From contig JAGGSN010000076.1 in the NCBI GenBank assembly GCA_021159005.1, positions 1 to 35,695 on the forward strand: a DNA stretch of 35,695 nucleotides. Direction: 5' to 3'. This DNA is from Candidatus Zixiibacteriota bacterium. Its GTDB lineage: Bacteria; Zixibacteria; MSB-5A5; UBA10806; 4484-95. The notes beneath the pieces were generated by a model. The model was not told the origin of the DNA and searched no databases. It saw only the letters and a program-made list of their open reading frames with translations. Numbering within the stretch: position 1 is the stretch's first letter; each line of letters begins with the position of its first letter. A program made the translations under genes and the position numbers. Shown piece by piece: positions 18,118 through 25,179 of this stretch.

Positions 18118-18574
18118 ATCGACATTAATTATGCAGGCTATCGGCCTGGGACTTGTTCTGAGTTTGATTTTTTCTGAAACTTTGGGGCTGGCTGCCGGCG
18201 GTATGGTTGTCCCCGGATATATTGCCTTGATGATTCATCAGCCGCTTCGTATTCTCGGCACTATTGTTGTCTCGCTAATAACATTTTTAACCGTCAGGCT
18301 GATGTCTCATCACATGTTTATATATGGGCGCCGCCGCACAGTTATGATAATACTTATTGGCTTCTGTTTCGGCTGGGCATCCAGGGAACTTTTTGTGATG
18401 ACACCATCAGGCTTGAGTGTCGAGTTTCAAACTATCGGTTACATCATTCCCGGTCTTATTGCCAACTGGATGGAACGTCAGGGGGTTGTCCAAACAATAT
18501 CCATGATGATTGTTGCCGGCGTGTTAGTGAGGATGCTCTTAATGATATTCACAGGCGGGGAGGTGATATTGTGA
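18110..18574 (+). CDS. pgsC: Poly-gamma-glutamate synthase membrane subunit PgsC/CapC
   Basis: 154 residues and almost entirely membrane-embedded (four to five helices), close to the ~149 of Bacillus PgsC. Family landmarks are GLVLSLIFSETLGLAAGGMVVPGYIAL near the N-terminus (PgsC: LLSLIFAE..GLVVPGYLGL), the FIYGRRR motif and IGYIIPGLIANWMERQGV. It forms the synthase with PgsB and probably helps move the chain across the inner membrane. The start is TTG at 18110, inside pgsB (GGGAGGATAG just upstream acts as ribosome binding site). The end overlaps the next GTG start by four bases, indicating tight translational coupling. Confidence 0.93.
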   Translation: MPESTLIMQAIGLGLVLSLIFSETLGLAAGGMVVPGYIALMIHQPLRILGTIVVSLITFLTVRLMSHHMFIYGRRRTVMIILIGFCFGWASRELFVMTPSGLSVEFQTIGYIIPGLIANWMERQGVVQTISMMIVAGVLVRMLLMIFTGGEVIL

Positions 18575-19716
18575 GGCAAAAAGTAGGCAAACCTTCGTAT
18601 GCATTATTAGTATTTCTGACCATATTTTCCCTTTTTCTTTTCTATTTAGCTGAAAAATCTCAAACGCCTCGCAAGGCGGCTTATTACGACCAGAAAATAG
18701 CGGCGGCAGAATTAACTAAGCAGGCTCAGGGCGTGATTAAAGATGAGCTGGTTCGGCTTGGCTATGTTATCGATATCCAAAATGACCCGAATATGACTGG
18801 TTTGATTGGCCCGCTGTCATCGCTTATCACCACCGACCGCGGTTATATCCGGGATAAGCTGATTTCTACTAATCCCAATAACAGCGCTGTCTTAATTGAT
18901 TTGTTTCATAGAGCAAAGTTGCAGCCCGGAGACCATATTGCTGTAATGTTTACCGGCTCTTTGCCGGGAATGAACATAGCGGTACTTGCAGCCTGTAAGA
19001 TAATGGAATTGACGCCGGTGATTATAACCTCTGTCGGTCCCTCATCATGGGGAGCAAACCGGGAGAAGCTTACCTGGCTGGATATGGAAAGCCTGTTTGT
19101 GAAAAGCGGGCTATGGCCTTACAAGTCGGTTGCCGCATCATTAGGCGGCGGCAATGACCATGGCCGCGGTATTTCGCCGGAGGGCAGAAACTTGCTTAAA
19201 GAGGCGATTAATAGAAATGGCGCAGGACTAATATCATCAATATCAGAAGAACTGCCGTTAGGTTCGCTTGAGGATAACATAGAAGCAAGAATCGAGATTT
19301 TCGATATGGAAAAAGGCGATGAGGAATTTAAAGCTGTTGTTAATGTTGGCGGCGGTTTGGCAGCGGTAGGCTCATCACAAAACGGACGTTTAATCCCCCC
19401 GGGATACAATGCCAGGCTATATGAAAGGCAATTACCGGCAGTGGGCGCAATAAATATTCTGGCAGACCGCTTGATACCGGTTATCCACCTGCTTCAGATT
19501 ACTCGTTTTGCCGAGAAATACAAACTGCCGGTCGATATTACAGCCGAGCCAAAAATCGGCGAGGGTCCTGTTTTTGTCCAGGAAAAATATTCTATTATGA
19601 CAACAATAATCTATACGCTCATACTAATCGTCGTTCTGTGGGCGGCTATTAGAGTTGATTTTAGATATTATATTTATAGAAATAAGCATCTTTTCGTTCG
19701 GAAAAACATTGGATGA
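18571..19716 (+). CDS. pgsW: Poly-gamma-glutamate system protein PgsW
   Basis: 381 residues with a GTG start overlapping the pgsC stop (GTGA). It matches the family called 'poly-gamma-glutamate system protein', which accompanies pgsBC in some lineages lacking the Bacillus pgsA arrangement. One N-terminal helix (about 9-26, SYALLVFLTIFSLFLFYLAE) and one C-terminal helix (about 346-365, SIMTTIIYTLILIVVLWAAI) bracket a large, probably extracytoplasmic domain. That domain has VMFTGSLPGMNIAVLAAC, TSVGPSSWGANREKLTWLDME and SLGGGNDHGRG. Its biochemical role is not established. Here it takes the third operon position; no capA/pgsA-like gene is present in the window. Confidence 0.85.
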   Translation: MRQKVGKPSYALLVFLTIFSLFLFYLAEKSQTPRKAAYYDQKIAAAELTKQAQGVIKDELVRLGYVIDIQNDPNMTGLIGPLSSLITTDRGYIRDKLISTNPNNSAVLIDLFHRAKLQPGDHIAVMFTGSLPGMNIAVLAACKIMELTPVIITSVGPSSWGANREKLTWLDMESLFVKSGLWPYKSVAASLGGGNDHGRGISPEGRNLLKEAINRNGAGLISSISEELPLGSLEDNIEARIEIFDMEKGDEEFKAVVNVGGGLAAVGSSQNGRLIPPGYNARLYERQLPAVGAINILADRLIPVIHLLQITRFAEKYKLPVDITAEPKIGEGPVFVQEKYSIMTTIIYTLILIVVLWAAIRVDFRYYIYRNKHLFVRKNIG

Positions 19717-19723
19717 GGATAAC

Positions 19724-20611
19724 ATGAGATTTAAATATTTATACATTGTATTATTTCTTGCACTTTTTATAATTGCTTCGGATATTTCGGCTAAAAATAC
19801 AATTATGCCGTTTGGACGACCCAAATCCGTTGCCTTTGATAACCATAAAGGTAGAACATACACCTATTACTGCTTGGTAGATGGTCAATCGATGGGGTTT
19901 GCGGTCGAGGGACCGGCGAAGATTGATATTAGAAACAGAGCCGGTTTGTCGAACGAGGATATGCGGGCTGAATATCAGGTGCAGGTTTGGGAGGATGAAT
20001 ATTTAGTCGCTGCCGAGAAATTCAGGAGCAAAGCCGTTGATGCTGATATGAAAAATTCAGACCTTTTACCGGCGGCTTATCGCAATATCAGTTTCGATAT
20101 TCCAGCCGGCGTCCATAACTACCGTCTCTGGCTGGTTTCGGAAAATATTGATACTGTTTTTATCCGGCTGTATAAATCAGAACTATCCGATGACAAGCTT
20201 GTCGAGAGCAATATGCACCTGCTTGATTTTAAACGTCGGGTGCATCTGTATTCAAAAAAGAATCAGACACCATATTATCTGTTGGATAAAGAAGAGGGCG
20301 CGAAACTGAGAGTTGCCGGTCCCACAGATATAATTATCCGGTGTCGGGCTAATTTTAGCAATTCTATGGATGGCAGAATTGGCTACACTATTTCAATTAT
20401 GGAAAATGACAAGGTAATCGAAACTCTATCGGCAACGACCTCCAAGTCGCTGATTATGGCTTATCAGGATTATACCGGTGTGGTGCCCTCCAAGCCGACC
20501 GAATTTATTTTCAAGGTGCCGACAGGAAATCATGTTTATACGTTCATATTAAAAGAATCAGCGGCGGAGACAATCAGTGTTCGTTTTTCTCTGCCGAGAC
20601 AGAATAAGTAG
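19724..20611 (+). CDS. Periplasmic protein of two duplicated domains, in the pgs operon
   Basis: 295 residues; the family is not recognised. The ATG has GAGGAT upstream and starts a signal peptide (MRFKYLYIVLFLALFIIASD, cleavage probably after ISA). An in-frame upstream start at 19655 would overlap pgsW and spoil the signal peptide. The mature part consists of two copies of one ~105-residue domain, about 46-150 and 182-289. Shared features in order are Y-Y-x-L-x-D near the start, V-x-GP-x-x-I-x-IR-x-RA, S-N, Y-x-(I/V)-x-(V/M)-x-E, SK, F-x-x-P-x-G-x-H-x-Y, and a final T-(I/V)-x-x-R-(F/L). The alternating pattern suggests a beta-sandwich fold. It starts 7 bases after pgsW and ends 2 bases before the outer-membrane barrel gene, so it probably acts in the same process, perhaps as a periplasmic adaptor (inference). 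Confidence 0.75.
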   Translation: MRFKYLYIVLFLALFIIASDISAKNTIMPFGRPKSVAFDNHKGRTYTYYCLVDGQSMGFAVEGPAKIDIRNRAGLSNEDMRAEYQVQVWEDEYLVAAEKFRSKAVDADMKNSDLLPAAYRNISFDIPAGVHNYRLWLVSENIDTVFIRLYKSELSDDKLVESNMHLLDFKRRVHLYSKKNQTPYYLLDKEEGAKLRVAGPTDIIIRCRANFSNSMDGRIGYTISIMENDKVIETLSATTSKSLIMAYQDYTGVVPSKPTEFIFKVPTGNHVYTFILKESAAETISVRFSLPRQNK

Positions 20612-20613
20612 TT

Positions 20614-21666
20614 ATGTTAATAAGCAGTAAATATCTCAATCGATGCCGCCTCTCGACCTTAATTGTGATAATTGTTCTGTGTGTCGGTATCGCGCCTTCC
20701 GTTTGGGCTGATAGTTTCAACTATAATGTGAGTTTGCGCGCCGGATATGATGATAATATCATCAACTATTCCGATGCCGACCTCGACCAGATGGATGATA
20801 CCAGCGCTTCAGAAAATAAGTTCGCAATAGAATCGAAAGATGATTTCATTATCATATCTAAACTTGAAGCGGTCTTAAAAACTAATATTGCCGGACACAG
20901 CACGCATTTCGGCATAAGAGGGGCTTACTATTACTATCAGGATAACGATATTAAAAGATATTATAAAGCCGGGGGATTTATCAAACGATACCTGAAAAAG
21001 GGAGTCTATCTGCAAACATCGTTCGGCTATATTCCGGATTATTACTATCGCAACAGCTACAGCTCGACAGCGGGGTATCAGGAAGCCAAGTTCGATAAAA
21101 TCACCGCGGAGGTTAAGTTTTCAGCGGTTTTGTTTAATAGCCTTAGAGGCAATCTTTACTATTATTACTCCAGCAAGGATTTTATTCCGTTGTTTGATGA
21201 ACGAGATATTACCTCCCATAGCGGCGAAATTCAATTGATTTACCGTCCGGCTAAGCTGTGTAAAGTCTGGGGTTCCTATAACTACATTACAGCCAAAGGA
21301 GCCGGCGCGGATAATGTCGATTTTCGGCGCGATACGTCATACGATTCAAATTTACTATCTTTAGGTTTGAGGTTCTATTTGCAGGGCATTGCCAGTCAGA
21401 AATTTGAACTTGCCGGTAATGGCTCATATAAAATCATCTATTTTAGAACTATTAAGATTACAAACGAAGACCGCTACCGCATTGGCCGAACTGATTATAG
21501 ATCATCTTTTAGTTTCTCTGTAAAGCATTATATGTCATCGAAATTTAGTATTGGCATAACATTCAACAGGATTATCAAAACAACAAATTTGCCGGCGGAA
21601 GATTTAAAGGCGTTTTTAGAGTACTCATCTAATTCATACTATTCTATTTTGAGTTTTGCATTTTAA
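20614..21666 (+). CDS. Outer-membrane beta-barrel protein, last gene of the pgs operon
   Basis: 350 residues. A signal peptide (MLISSKYLNRCRLSTLIVII..., cleavage probably after SVWA) is followed by many alternating amphipathic strands rich in Tyr and other aromatics (GIRGAYYYYQDND, GNLYYYYSSKDF, SSFSFSVKHYMSS, SIGITFNRIIK). The protein ends in ...YSILSFAF; a C-terminal Phe with alternating hydrophobics is the classic BAM recognition signal. An early acidic segment (ADLDQMDDTSASENK, about 50-65) could be a loop or plug. It starts 2 bases after the previous stop, so it belongs to the pgs operon. I infer an outer-membrane channel or anchor for the polymer; it is not a recognised family such as Wza or a TonB receptor. 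Confidence 0.78.
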   Translation: MLISSKYLNRCRLSTLIVIIVLCVGIAPSVWADSFNYNVSLRAGYDDNIINYSDADLDQMDDTSASENKFAIESKDDFIIISKLEAVLKTNIAGHSTHFGIRGAYYYYQDNDIKRYYKAGGFIKRYLKKGVYLQTSFGYIPDYYYRNSYSSTAGYQEAKFDKITAEVKFSAVLFNSLRGNLYYYYSSKDFIPLFDERDITSHSGEIQLIYRPAKLCKVWGSYNYITAKGAGADNVDFRRDTSYDSNLLSLGLRFYLQGIASQKFELAGNGSYKIIYFRTIKITNEDRYRIGRTDYRSSFSFSVKHYMSSKFSIGITFNRIIKTTNLPAEDLKAFLEYSSNSYYSILSFAF

Positions 21667-21715
21667 TAGATATTTTTCAGGAGTTTCCCTTAGATTTGCG
21701 CTTATATAAAGTTAT

Positions 21716-21773
21716 CCCACCCCCGCTTGAGGCGGGGGATGGGGCACCCAATTTTTAAATCCACTTGTTAGCT
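21716..21773 (+). repeat. 57-bp duplicated block with GC-rich hairpin, copy 1
   Basis: Starts CCCACCCCCGCTTGAGGCGG and ends ...CCACTTGTTAG. It is nearly identical to 25180-25236. The 5' half folds as CCCCCGC-TTGAG-GCGGGGG. Both copies are followed, directly or after one more element, by the 'GGTTATGCGTCAGG' repeat. Confidence 0.85.
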
Positions 21774-21774
21774 G

Positions 21775-21809
21775 AAATGTTGGGTTTCTCCCTCTGGTCG
21801 GAACCCGAC
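21775..21809 (-). repeat. Dispersed 35-base element, copy 1
   Basis: Reads AAATGTTGGGTTTCTCCCTC and onward on the plus strand. Its reverse complement matches 27156-27191 with about two substitutions. It sits directly after the 57-bp block here but alone at the second site. Confidence 0.8.
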
Positions 21810-21833
21810 CTGCTGCTGTTTATCTATTATCAA

Positions 21834-22131
21834 TTGGTTATGCGTCAGGATGGAGGGAACGACATCCTGACGCCCGGGAACTTATGCGGCGCTTCATTAA
21901 AAAACAGATTGAATTGCAGCCGGATATATATTTGGTTATGCGTCAGGATGGAGGGAACGACATCCTGATGCCCGGGAACTTATGCGTCGCTTCATTAAAA
22001 AACAGATTAAATTGCAGCCGGATATATATATTTGGTTATGCGTCAGGATGGAGGGAACGACATCCTGACGCCCGGGAACTTATGCGGCGCTTCATTAAAA
22101 AACAGATTGAATTGCAACCGGATATATATAT
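21834..22131 (+). repeat. Three tandem ~100-bp units, each with a perfect or near-perfect stem-loop
   Basis: Units are 21834-21931 (98 bases), 21932-22031 (100) and 22032-22131 (100). Units 1 and 3 differ by one substitution plus a two-base AT extension; unit 2 has three further substitutions. Each unit starts TTGGTTAT and then has GCGTCAGGATG, a 10-base loop GAGGGAACGA, and CATCCTGACGC, an 11-bp stem. In unit 2 one pair becomes G-T. Each ends with an AT dinucleotide run. A fourth, shortened copy lies at 25235-25277. There are no variable spacers, so it is not a CRISPR array. Confidence 0.92.
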
Positions 22132-22173
22132 TATTCATTCTAAGGTAAAGCTATAAAATTAACAGGAAATCCG

Positions 22174-23139
22174 ATGTCATCAAAAAACGATAGCTCGCTT
22201 AAAAAATCAATCAAAACCAAAGCCAAAGAACTTGGTTTCGACCTCGTTGGTATCTGCAAAGCCGAGTACAGCCCGGAAAATCACAACTACCTGCTTGAGT
22301 GGCTAAGCAAGGGCTATCATGGCGATATGGATTACATGAGCAGAAAACCCCGCCTGCGAAGCGACCCCAGTCTTTTCCTTGAGGGAGCGCGTTCGGTAGT
22401 CTCAGTAGCGATGAGCTATTATAAGAAACCCGGATACCATAAAGATAAGCCGTATATATCCATATATGCGCGCGGCAAGCCATATCAGAAAGTTCTTAAA
22501 GACAGGCTGAAAGCATTGCTTGAATATATCAAAACAATCAAACCTGATGTTAAAGGCAAGATTGCCGTTGATACATCGCCGACATTCGATAAGCTGTGGG
22601 CTGAAAAAGCCGGTTTGGGCTGGCGCGGCAAGAATACGCTTCTGATTAATAAAAACCTTGGCAGCTTCCTGTTTTTAGGCGAGCTTTTTCTCAATATCGA
22701 AATCGAACCCGATGAACCTGTAAAGAACCTCTGCGCCGCGCCCGACAGCAGGTTGGCAGATTGCCGTAAATGCCTCGATTCATGCCCGACAGGCGCTTTG
22801 GAACAGCCTAACCAGCTAAATGCATCAAAATGTATATCCTATCTCACAATCGAAACCAAAAGCCGGCTTGAAAACCCAGAACTTATTGGCAATCACATAC
22901 TTGGCTGTGATATTTGCCAGCTTGTCTGCCCTTTTAATAAGAATATTCCAGCAACAAAAACCAGTGAGTTTATGCAATCGGAGCATTTTTATGAAAGACC
23001 TATAAAAAACGGGCATAATCTCACCGAAAGTGAATTTTATCATAAATATTCGGGAACTATTATAGACGAATATGGATTTTATAGATATGTTAACAATATG
23101 AGGATGGTAAAAAGGAATATTAATACTTTTAAATCATAA
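22174..23139 (+). CDS. queG: Epoxyqueuosine reductase QueG
   Basis: 321 residues. QueG carries out the last step of queuosine synthesis in tRNA, reducing epoxyqueuosine with cobalamin and two [4Fe-4S] clusters. Landmarks are LGFDLVGICKAE at the N-terminus, GDMDYMSRKPRLRSDP, VDTSPTFDKLWAEKAGLGWRGKNT, and ferredoxin-like cysteines Cys197, Cys200 and Cys204 (CRKCLDSCPTGAL). The later CISYLTIE and GCDICQLVCPFN carry the rest. The usual first cysteine two residues before Cys197 is absent. The nearest is Cys187, giving C-x9-C-x2-C-x3-CP instead of C-x2-C-x2-C-x3-CP. The C-terminal HEAT-like extension of longer QueG proteins is missing or very short. The ATG follows AGGAAAT. Confidence 0.93.
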   Translation: MSSKNDSSLKKSIKTKAKELGFDLVGICKAEYSPENHNYLLEWLSKGYHGDMDYMSRKPRLRSDPSLFLEGARSVVSVAMSYYKKPGYHKDKPYISIYARGKPYQKVLKDRLKALLEYIKTIKPDVKGKIAVDTSPTFDKLWAEKAGLGWRGKNTLLINKNLGSFLFLGELFLNIEIEPDEPVKNLCAAPDSRLADCRKCLDSCPTGALEQPNQLNASKCISYLTIETKSRLENPELIGNHILGCDICQLVCPFNKNIPATKTSEFMQSEHFYERPIKNGHNLTESEFYHKYSGTIIDEYGFYRYVNNMRMVKRNINTFKS

Positions 23140-23153
23140 ACTATTGAATAGGC

Positions 23154-23182
23154 TTGACATTAGTAACCTGATTGATTAAATT
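23154..23182 (+). promoter_or_regulatory. Candidate promoter of the Rrf2-family gene
   Basis: TTGACA (23154-23159) is a perfect -35 match. TAAATT (23177-23182) at 17-base spacing is a 4/6 -10 match. It lies ~40 bases before the ATG at 23223. Rrf2 regulators often control their own promoter, and the AT-rich stretch between boxes and gene could hold an operator, but no clear palindrome is visible. Confidence 0.45.
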
Positions 23183-23222
23183 TGATAATGATAAAATAGA
23201 CCTTTAAAGAAAGAGGAACAAT

Positions 23223-23657
23223 ATGCAGATTTCAAGAAAAGCAGATTATGCGATTCGAGCTTTGATTTATGTTGCGGCAATTAATGGCGAGCGAACATGC
23301 AGCATCAATGAAATCGCTGAAAACGAAAAAATCCCCAGAGAATATCTGGCTAAAATCCTGAAAGAGCTAACCCAAAAAGGTTTTCTTAATAGCTATAAAG
23401 GAGTAAATGGCGGCTACCGTATGCGGAAACCGCGCGAGGAGATAACATTTCTTAGTATTCTTGAGGCTACTCAGGGACCATTTATCATTAGTTCATGCAA
23501 CATGGATGAAGAAGAAGGCGGCTGCAAGGGCAAAGATAAATGCGCCTCGTACGAATTCTGGAATGACCTTCAAAAAAATCTGAAGGCAATTTACTCCGAT
23601 ATGAATCTAAGTAAAATCGATTATGATAAATATTACGGTTTTCTTAAAACCAAGTAA
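23223..23657 (+). CDS. Rrf2/IscR-family transcriptional regulator
   Basis: 144 residues, the usual Rrf2 length. The N-terminal winged helix-turn-helix shows ISRKADYAIRALIYVA, SINEIAENEKIPREYLAKIL and GFLNSYKGVNGGYRMRKP. Three cysteines in the C-terminal half (Cys92, Cys101, Cys107) sit where IscR-type members bind an Fe-S cluster. IscR spacing is C-x5-C-x5-C; here it is C-x8-C-x5-C, with an acidic insert (MDEEEGG). It is therefore probably an Fe-S, redox or NO sensor, but which one cannot be told. AGAAAGAGGAAC lies before the ATG. The next gene on the same strand is a PP-loop tRNA-thiolation-like enzyme, ~205 bases away. Confidence 0.88.
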   Translation: MQISRKADYAIRALIYVAAINGERTCSINEIAENEKIPREYLAKILKELTQKGFLNSYKGVNGGYRMRKPREEITFLSILEATQGPFIISSCNMDEEEGGCKGKDKCASYEFWNDLQKNLKAIYSDMNLSKIDYDKYYGFLKTK

Positions 23658-23862
23658 AAAATTCACTGCTTAATATTGTTTTGCAGAGATGCCAATTTTT
23701 CTCGAAAGTTTTTACTGTTTAATGGTACCGGAACACTTTCCTGCGGTGGTAGATATACATCGAAAAAGAGTAATTCATCAAAAACCGCTGCGGGAAAGCG
23801 AATAATATATCATTAAAATATGAACCATCATCACAACACAACTTATAACATCATTATCAGCC

Positions 23863-24957
23863 ATGCGAAAACCTAAAGCAATTGCTCTGTATTCGGGCGG
23901 CCTCGACTCTGCCTTAGCCATACTTGTTATGATGCGTCATGGCGTACAGGTTGAAGCCATTAGATTTTCGACCCCTTTTATCTGTAATATATACGATTCG
24001 TCCTCCGATGATTCTGATTCCTATCTATCTGCCAAGCAATTAAGCTTTCCGATTAAAGTACATCGTCTGGGCAAGAAATTTGTCGAGATTGTGAAACACC
24101 CCCGGCACGGCTATGGCAAAAACCTGAATCCATGTATCGATTGCCGTCTTTTGATGCTGCGGGAAGCTAAAGATTACATGGAAATGACCGGCGCTGATTT
24201 CATTATAACCGGCGAGGTTTTAGGTCAGCGGCCTATGTCGCAGATGCGCAACACGATAAACTTAATCGACAAGAAATGCGGTTTGGGGGGACGGCTTGTC
24301 AGGCCGTTATCGGGAAAGCTTTTTGAGCCGACACTGCCTGAGAAAGAAGGATTGATTAAACGTGACTGGCTTTTAGATATCAATGGACGCTCCAGAAAAA
24401 GGCAGATGCAGTTGGCCGATGAGTTCGGCTTGAAAGAATATACAAATCCTGCCGGCGGATGTTATTTAACCGACAGCATCTACTGCAAAAAATTGAAAGA
24501 CCTGATGATGCACACTAAGAATTTCGATTTCAATGATATAAATCTATTAACCGCCGGTCGTCAGTTCAGGCTCTCGGAAAATTGCAAGCTTGTAGTCGGC
24601 AGGGATGAAAAAGAAAATGATAAGCTCGTTTCTCTGATTAAAGATGATGACATGATCATAGAAGTTCTGGATGTCGGCTCGCCGATTGCCGCGCTCAGGG
24701 GAGAAGTTCAGGTTGAGGATATAGAACTTGCCGCCGCTATTGCCGCCCGCTACAGTGATGCTAAATATAAGGATTCGGTGATGGTCAATGTTTTAGATAT
24801 AGCTGGCAGCTGCATATCAGATAAGGATAATTCAAGCCATTCGCAGAGTGAATTTATCAGTTCGGCTGCCGAGCAAAGGGACATCAGCAGACGCCGTAGT
24901 TATGATATTACGGTTAAGCCTGCCGATGCGGATACCGTTGATAGCGTGAGGATATAG
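23863..24957 (+). CDS. PP-loop ATPase related to tRNA thiouridine synthases
   Basis: 364 residues. The N-terminal half is an adenine-nucleotide alpha-hydrolase fold with PP-loop SGGLDS (11-16), as in ThiI/MnmA-type enzymes. NPCIDCR gives Cys91 and Cys94 (C-x2-C), and PAGGCYLTD gives Cys200; these cysteines could carry sulfur or a cluster. The region from about 210 (LTAGRQFRLSENCKLVVGRDEKEN) resembles an NFACT-R/DUF814 RNA-binding domain. The last ~50 residues are low-complexity and hydrophilic. No THUMP or rhodanese domain is present, so this is not canonical ThiI, and it lacks the MnmA layout. Probable role: sulfur insertion into a tRNA base; the exact base is unknown. The Rrf2 gene upstream suggests a link to Fe-S or sulfur control. 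Confidence 0.75.
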   Translation: MRKPKAIALYSGGLDSALAILVMMRHGVQVEAIRFSTPFICNIYDSSSDDSDSYLSAKQLSFPIKVHRLGKKFVEIVKHPRHGYGKNLNPCIDCRLLMLREAKDYMEMTGADFIITGEVLGQRPMSQMRNTINLIDKKCGLGGRLVRPLSGKLFEPTLPEKEGLIKRDWLLDINGRSRKRQMQLADEFGLKEYTNPAGGCYLTDSIYCKKLKDLMMHTKNFDFNDINLLTAGRQFRLSENCKLVVGRDEKENDKLVSLIKDDDMIIEVLDVGSPIAALRGEVQVEDIELAAAIAARYSDAKYKDSVMVNVLDIAGSCISDKDNSSHSQSEFISSAAEQRDISRRRSYDITVKPADADTVDSVRI

Positions 24958-24969
24958 ATTTGTAGAGTC

Positions 24970-25037
24970 AATCTGCCAGAGGCGTCCGCCATAGGCGGAA
25001 ATGACTTTCCTATATTTTTTATGAATAATGCGCGCTA
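24970..25037. repeat. Composite dispersed repeat, copy 1
   Basis: Reads AATCTGCCAGAGGCG, then the palindrome TCCGCCATAGGCGGA (24985-24999), then ATGACTTTCCTATATTTTTT, then TGAATAATGCGCGCTA. The same order recurs at 27068-27151 with a few base changes. Confidence 0.8.
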
Positions 25038-25062
25038 ATATTTTCAAGCAAGCACTATGTAG

Positions 25063-25085
25063 GGCAGGTCTTTCCGAGACCTGCC
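25063..25085. repeat. GGCAGGTCT hairpin, copy 2
   Basis: Perfect 9-bp arms GGCAGGTCT and AGACCTGCC around TTCCG. Identical to 26929-26951, including the preceding GTAG; a variant lies at 277-304. Confidence 0.85.
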
Positions 25086-25123
25086 TCTTGGTTATGCGTC
25101 AACTACGTAGGGTGGTCGGGTGC

Positions 25124-25150
25124 CCCACTCCCGCCCAAAGCGGGAGTGGG
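25124..25150. repeat. GC-rich hairpin
   Basis: Perfect 11-bp arms CCCACTCCCGC and GCGGGAGTGGG with loop CCAAA. It is similar in plan to the hairpin in the 57-bp block. It is not followed by a T-run. Confidence 0.85.
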
Positions 25151-25179
25151 CTGCCTCATTGGCACCTTTATAAAGGAAT

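Larger units (their letters stand above)
21667..22173. other. Repeat-filled intergenic region between the pgs operon and queG
   Basis: Contains a GC-rich hairpin block (21716-21773), a 35-base element in reverse orientation to 27156-27191 (21775-21809), and a three-unit tandem repeat (21834-22131). Short open frames here run through the repeats, shift frame between units, and resemble no protein family. A TTAACAGGAAAT Shine-Dalgarno region precedes queG. Confidence 0.8.

Noticed and set aside
21834-22131. Possible CRISPR array
   Set aside because: Whole units are repeated with no variable spacers, only three copies exist, and no cas gene is nearby.
21765-22156. Short open frames with repeated peptides such as MRQDGGNDIL and MRRFIKKQIELQPDIY
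   Set aside because: They run through the 98-100-bp tandem units, change reading frame between units, have no ribosome binding sites and match no family I know. The DNA repeat explains them.
23717-23800. Imperfect inverted repeat (CTTTCCTGCGGT ... ACCGCTGCGGGAAAG) before the PP-loop gene as a riboswitch or operator
   Set aside because: The arms do not pair cleanly and match no known riboswitch class; the evidence is too weak to list.
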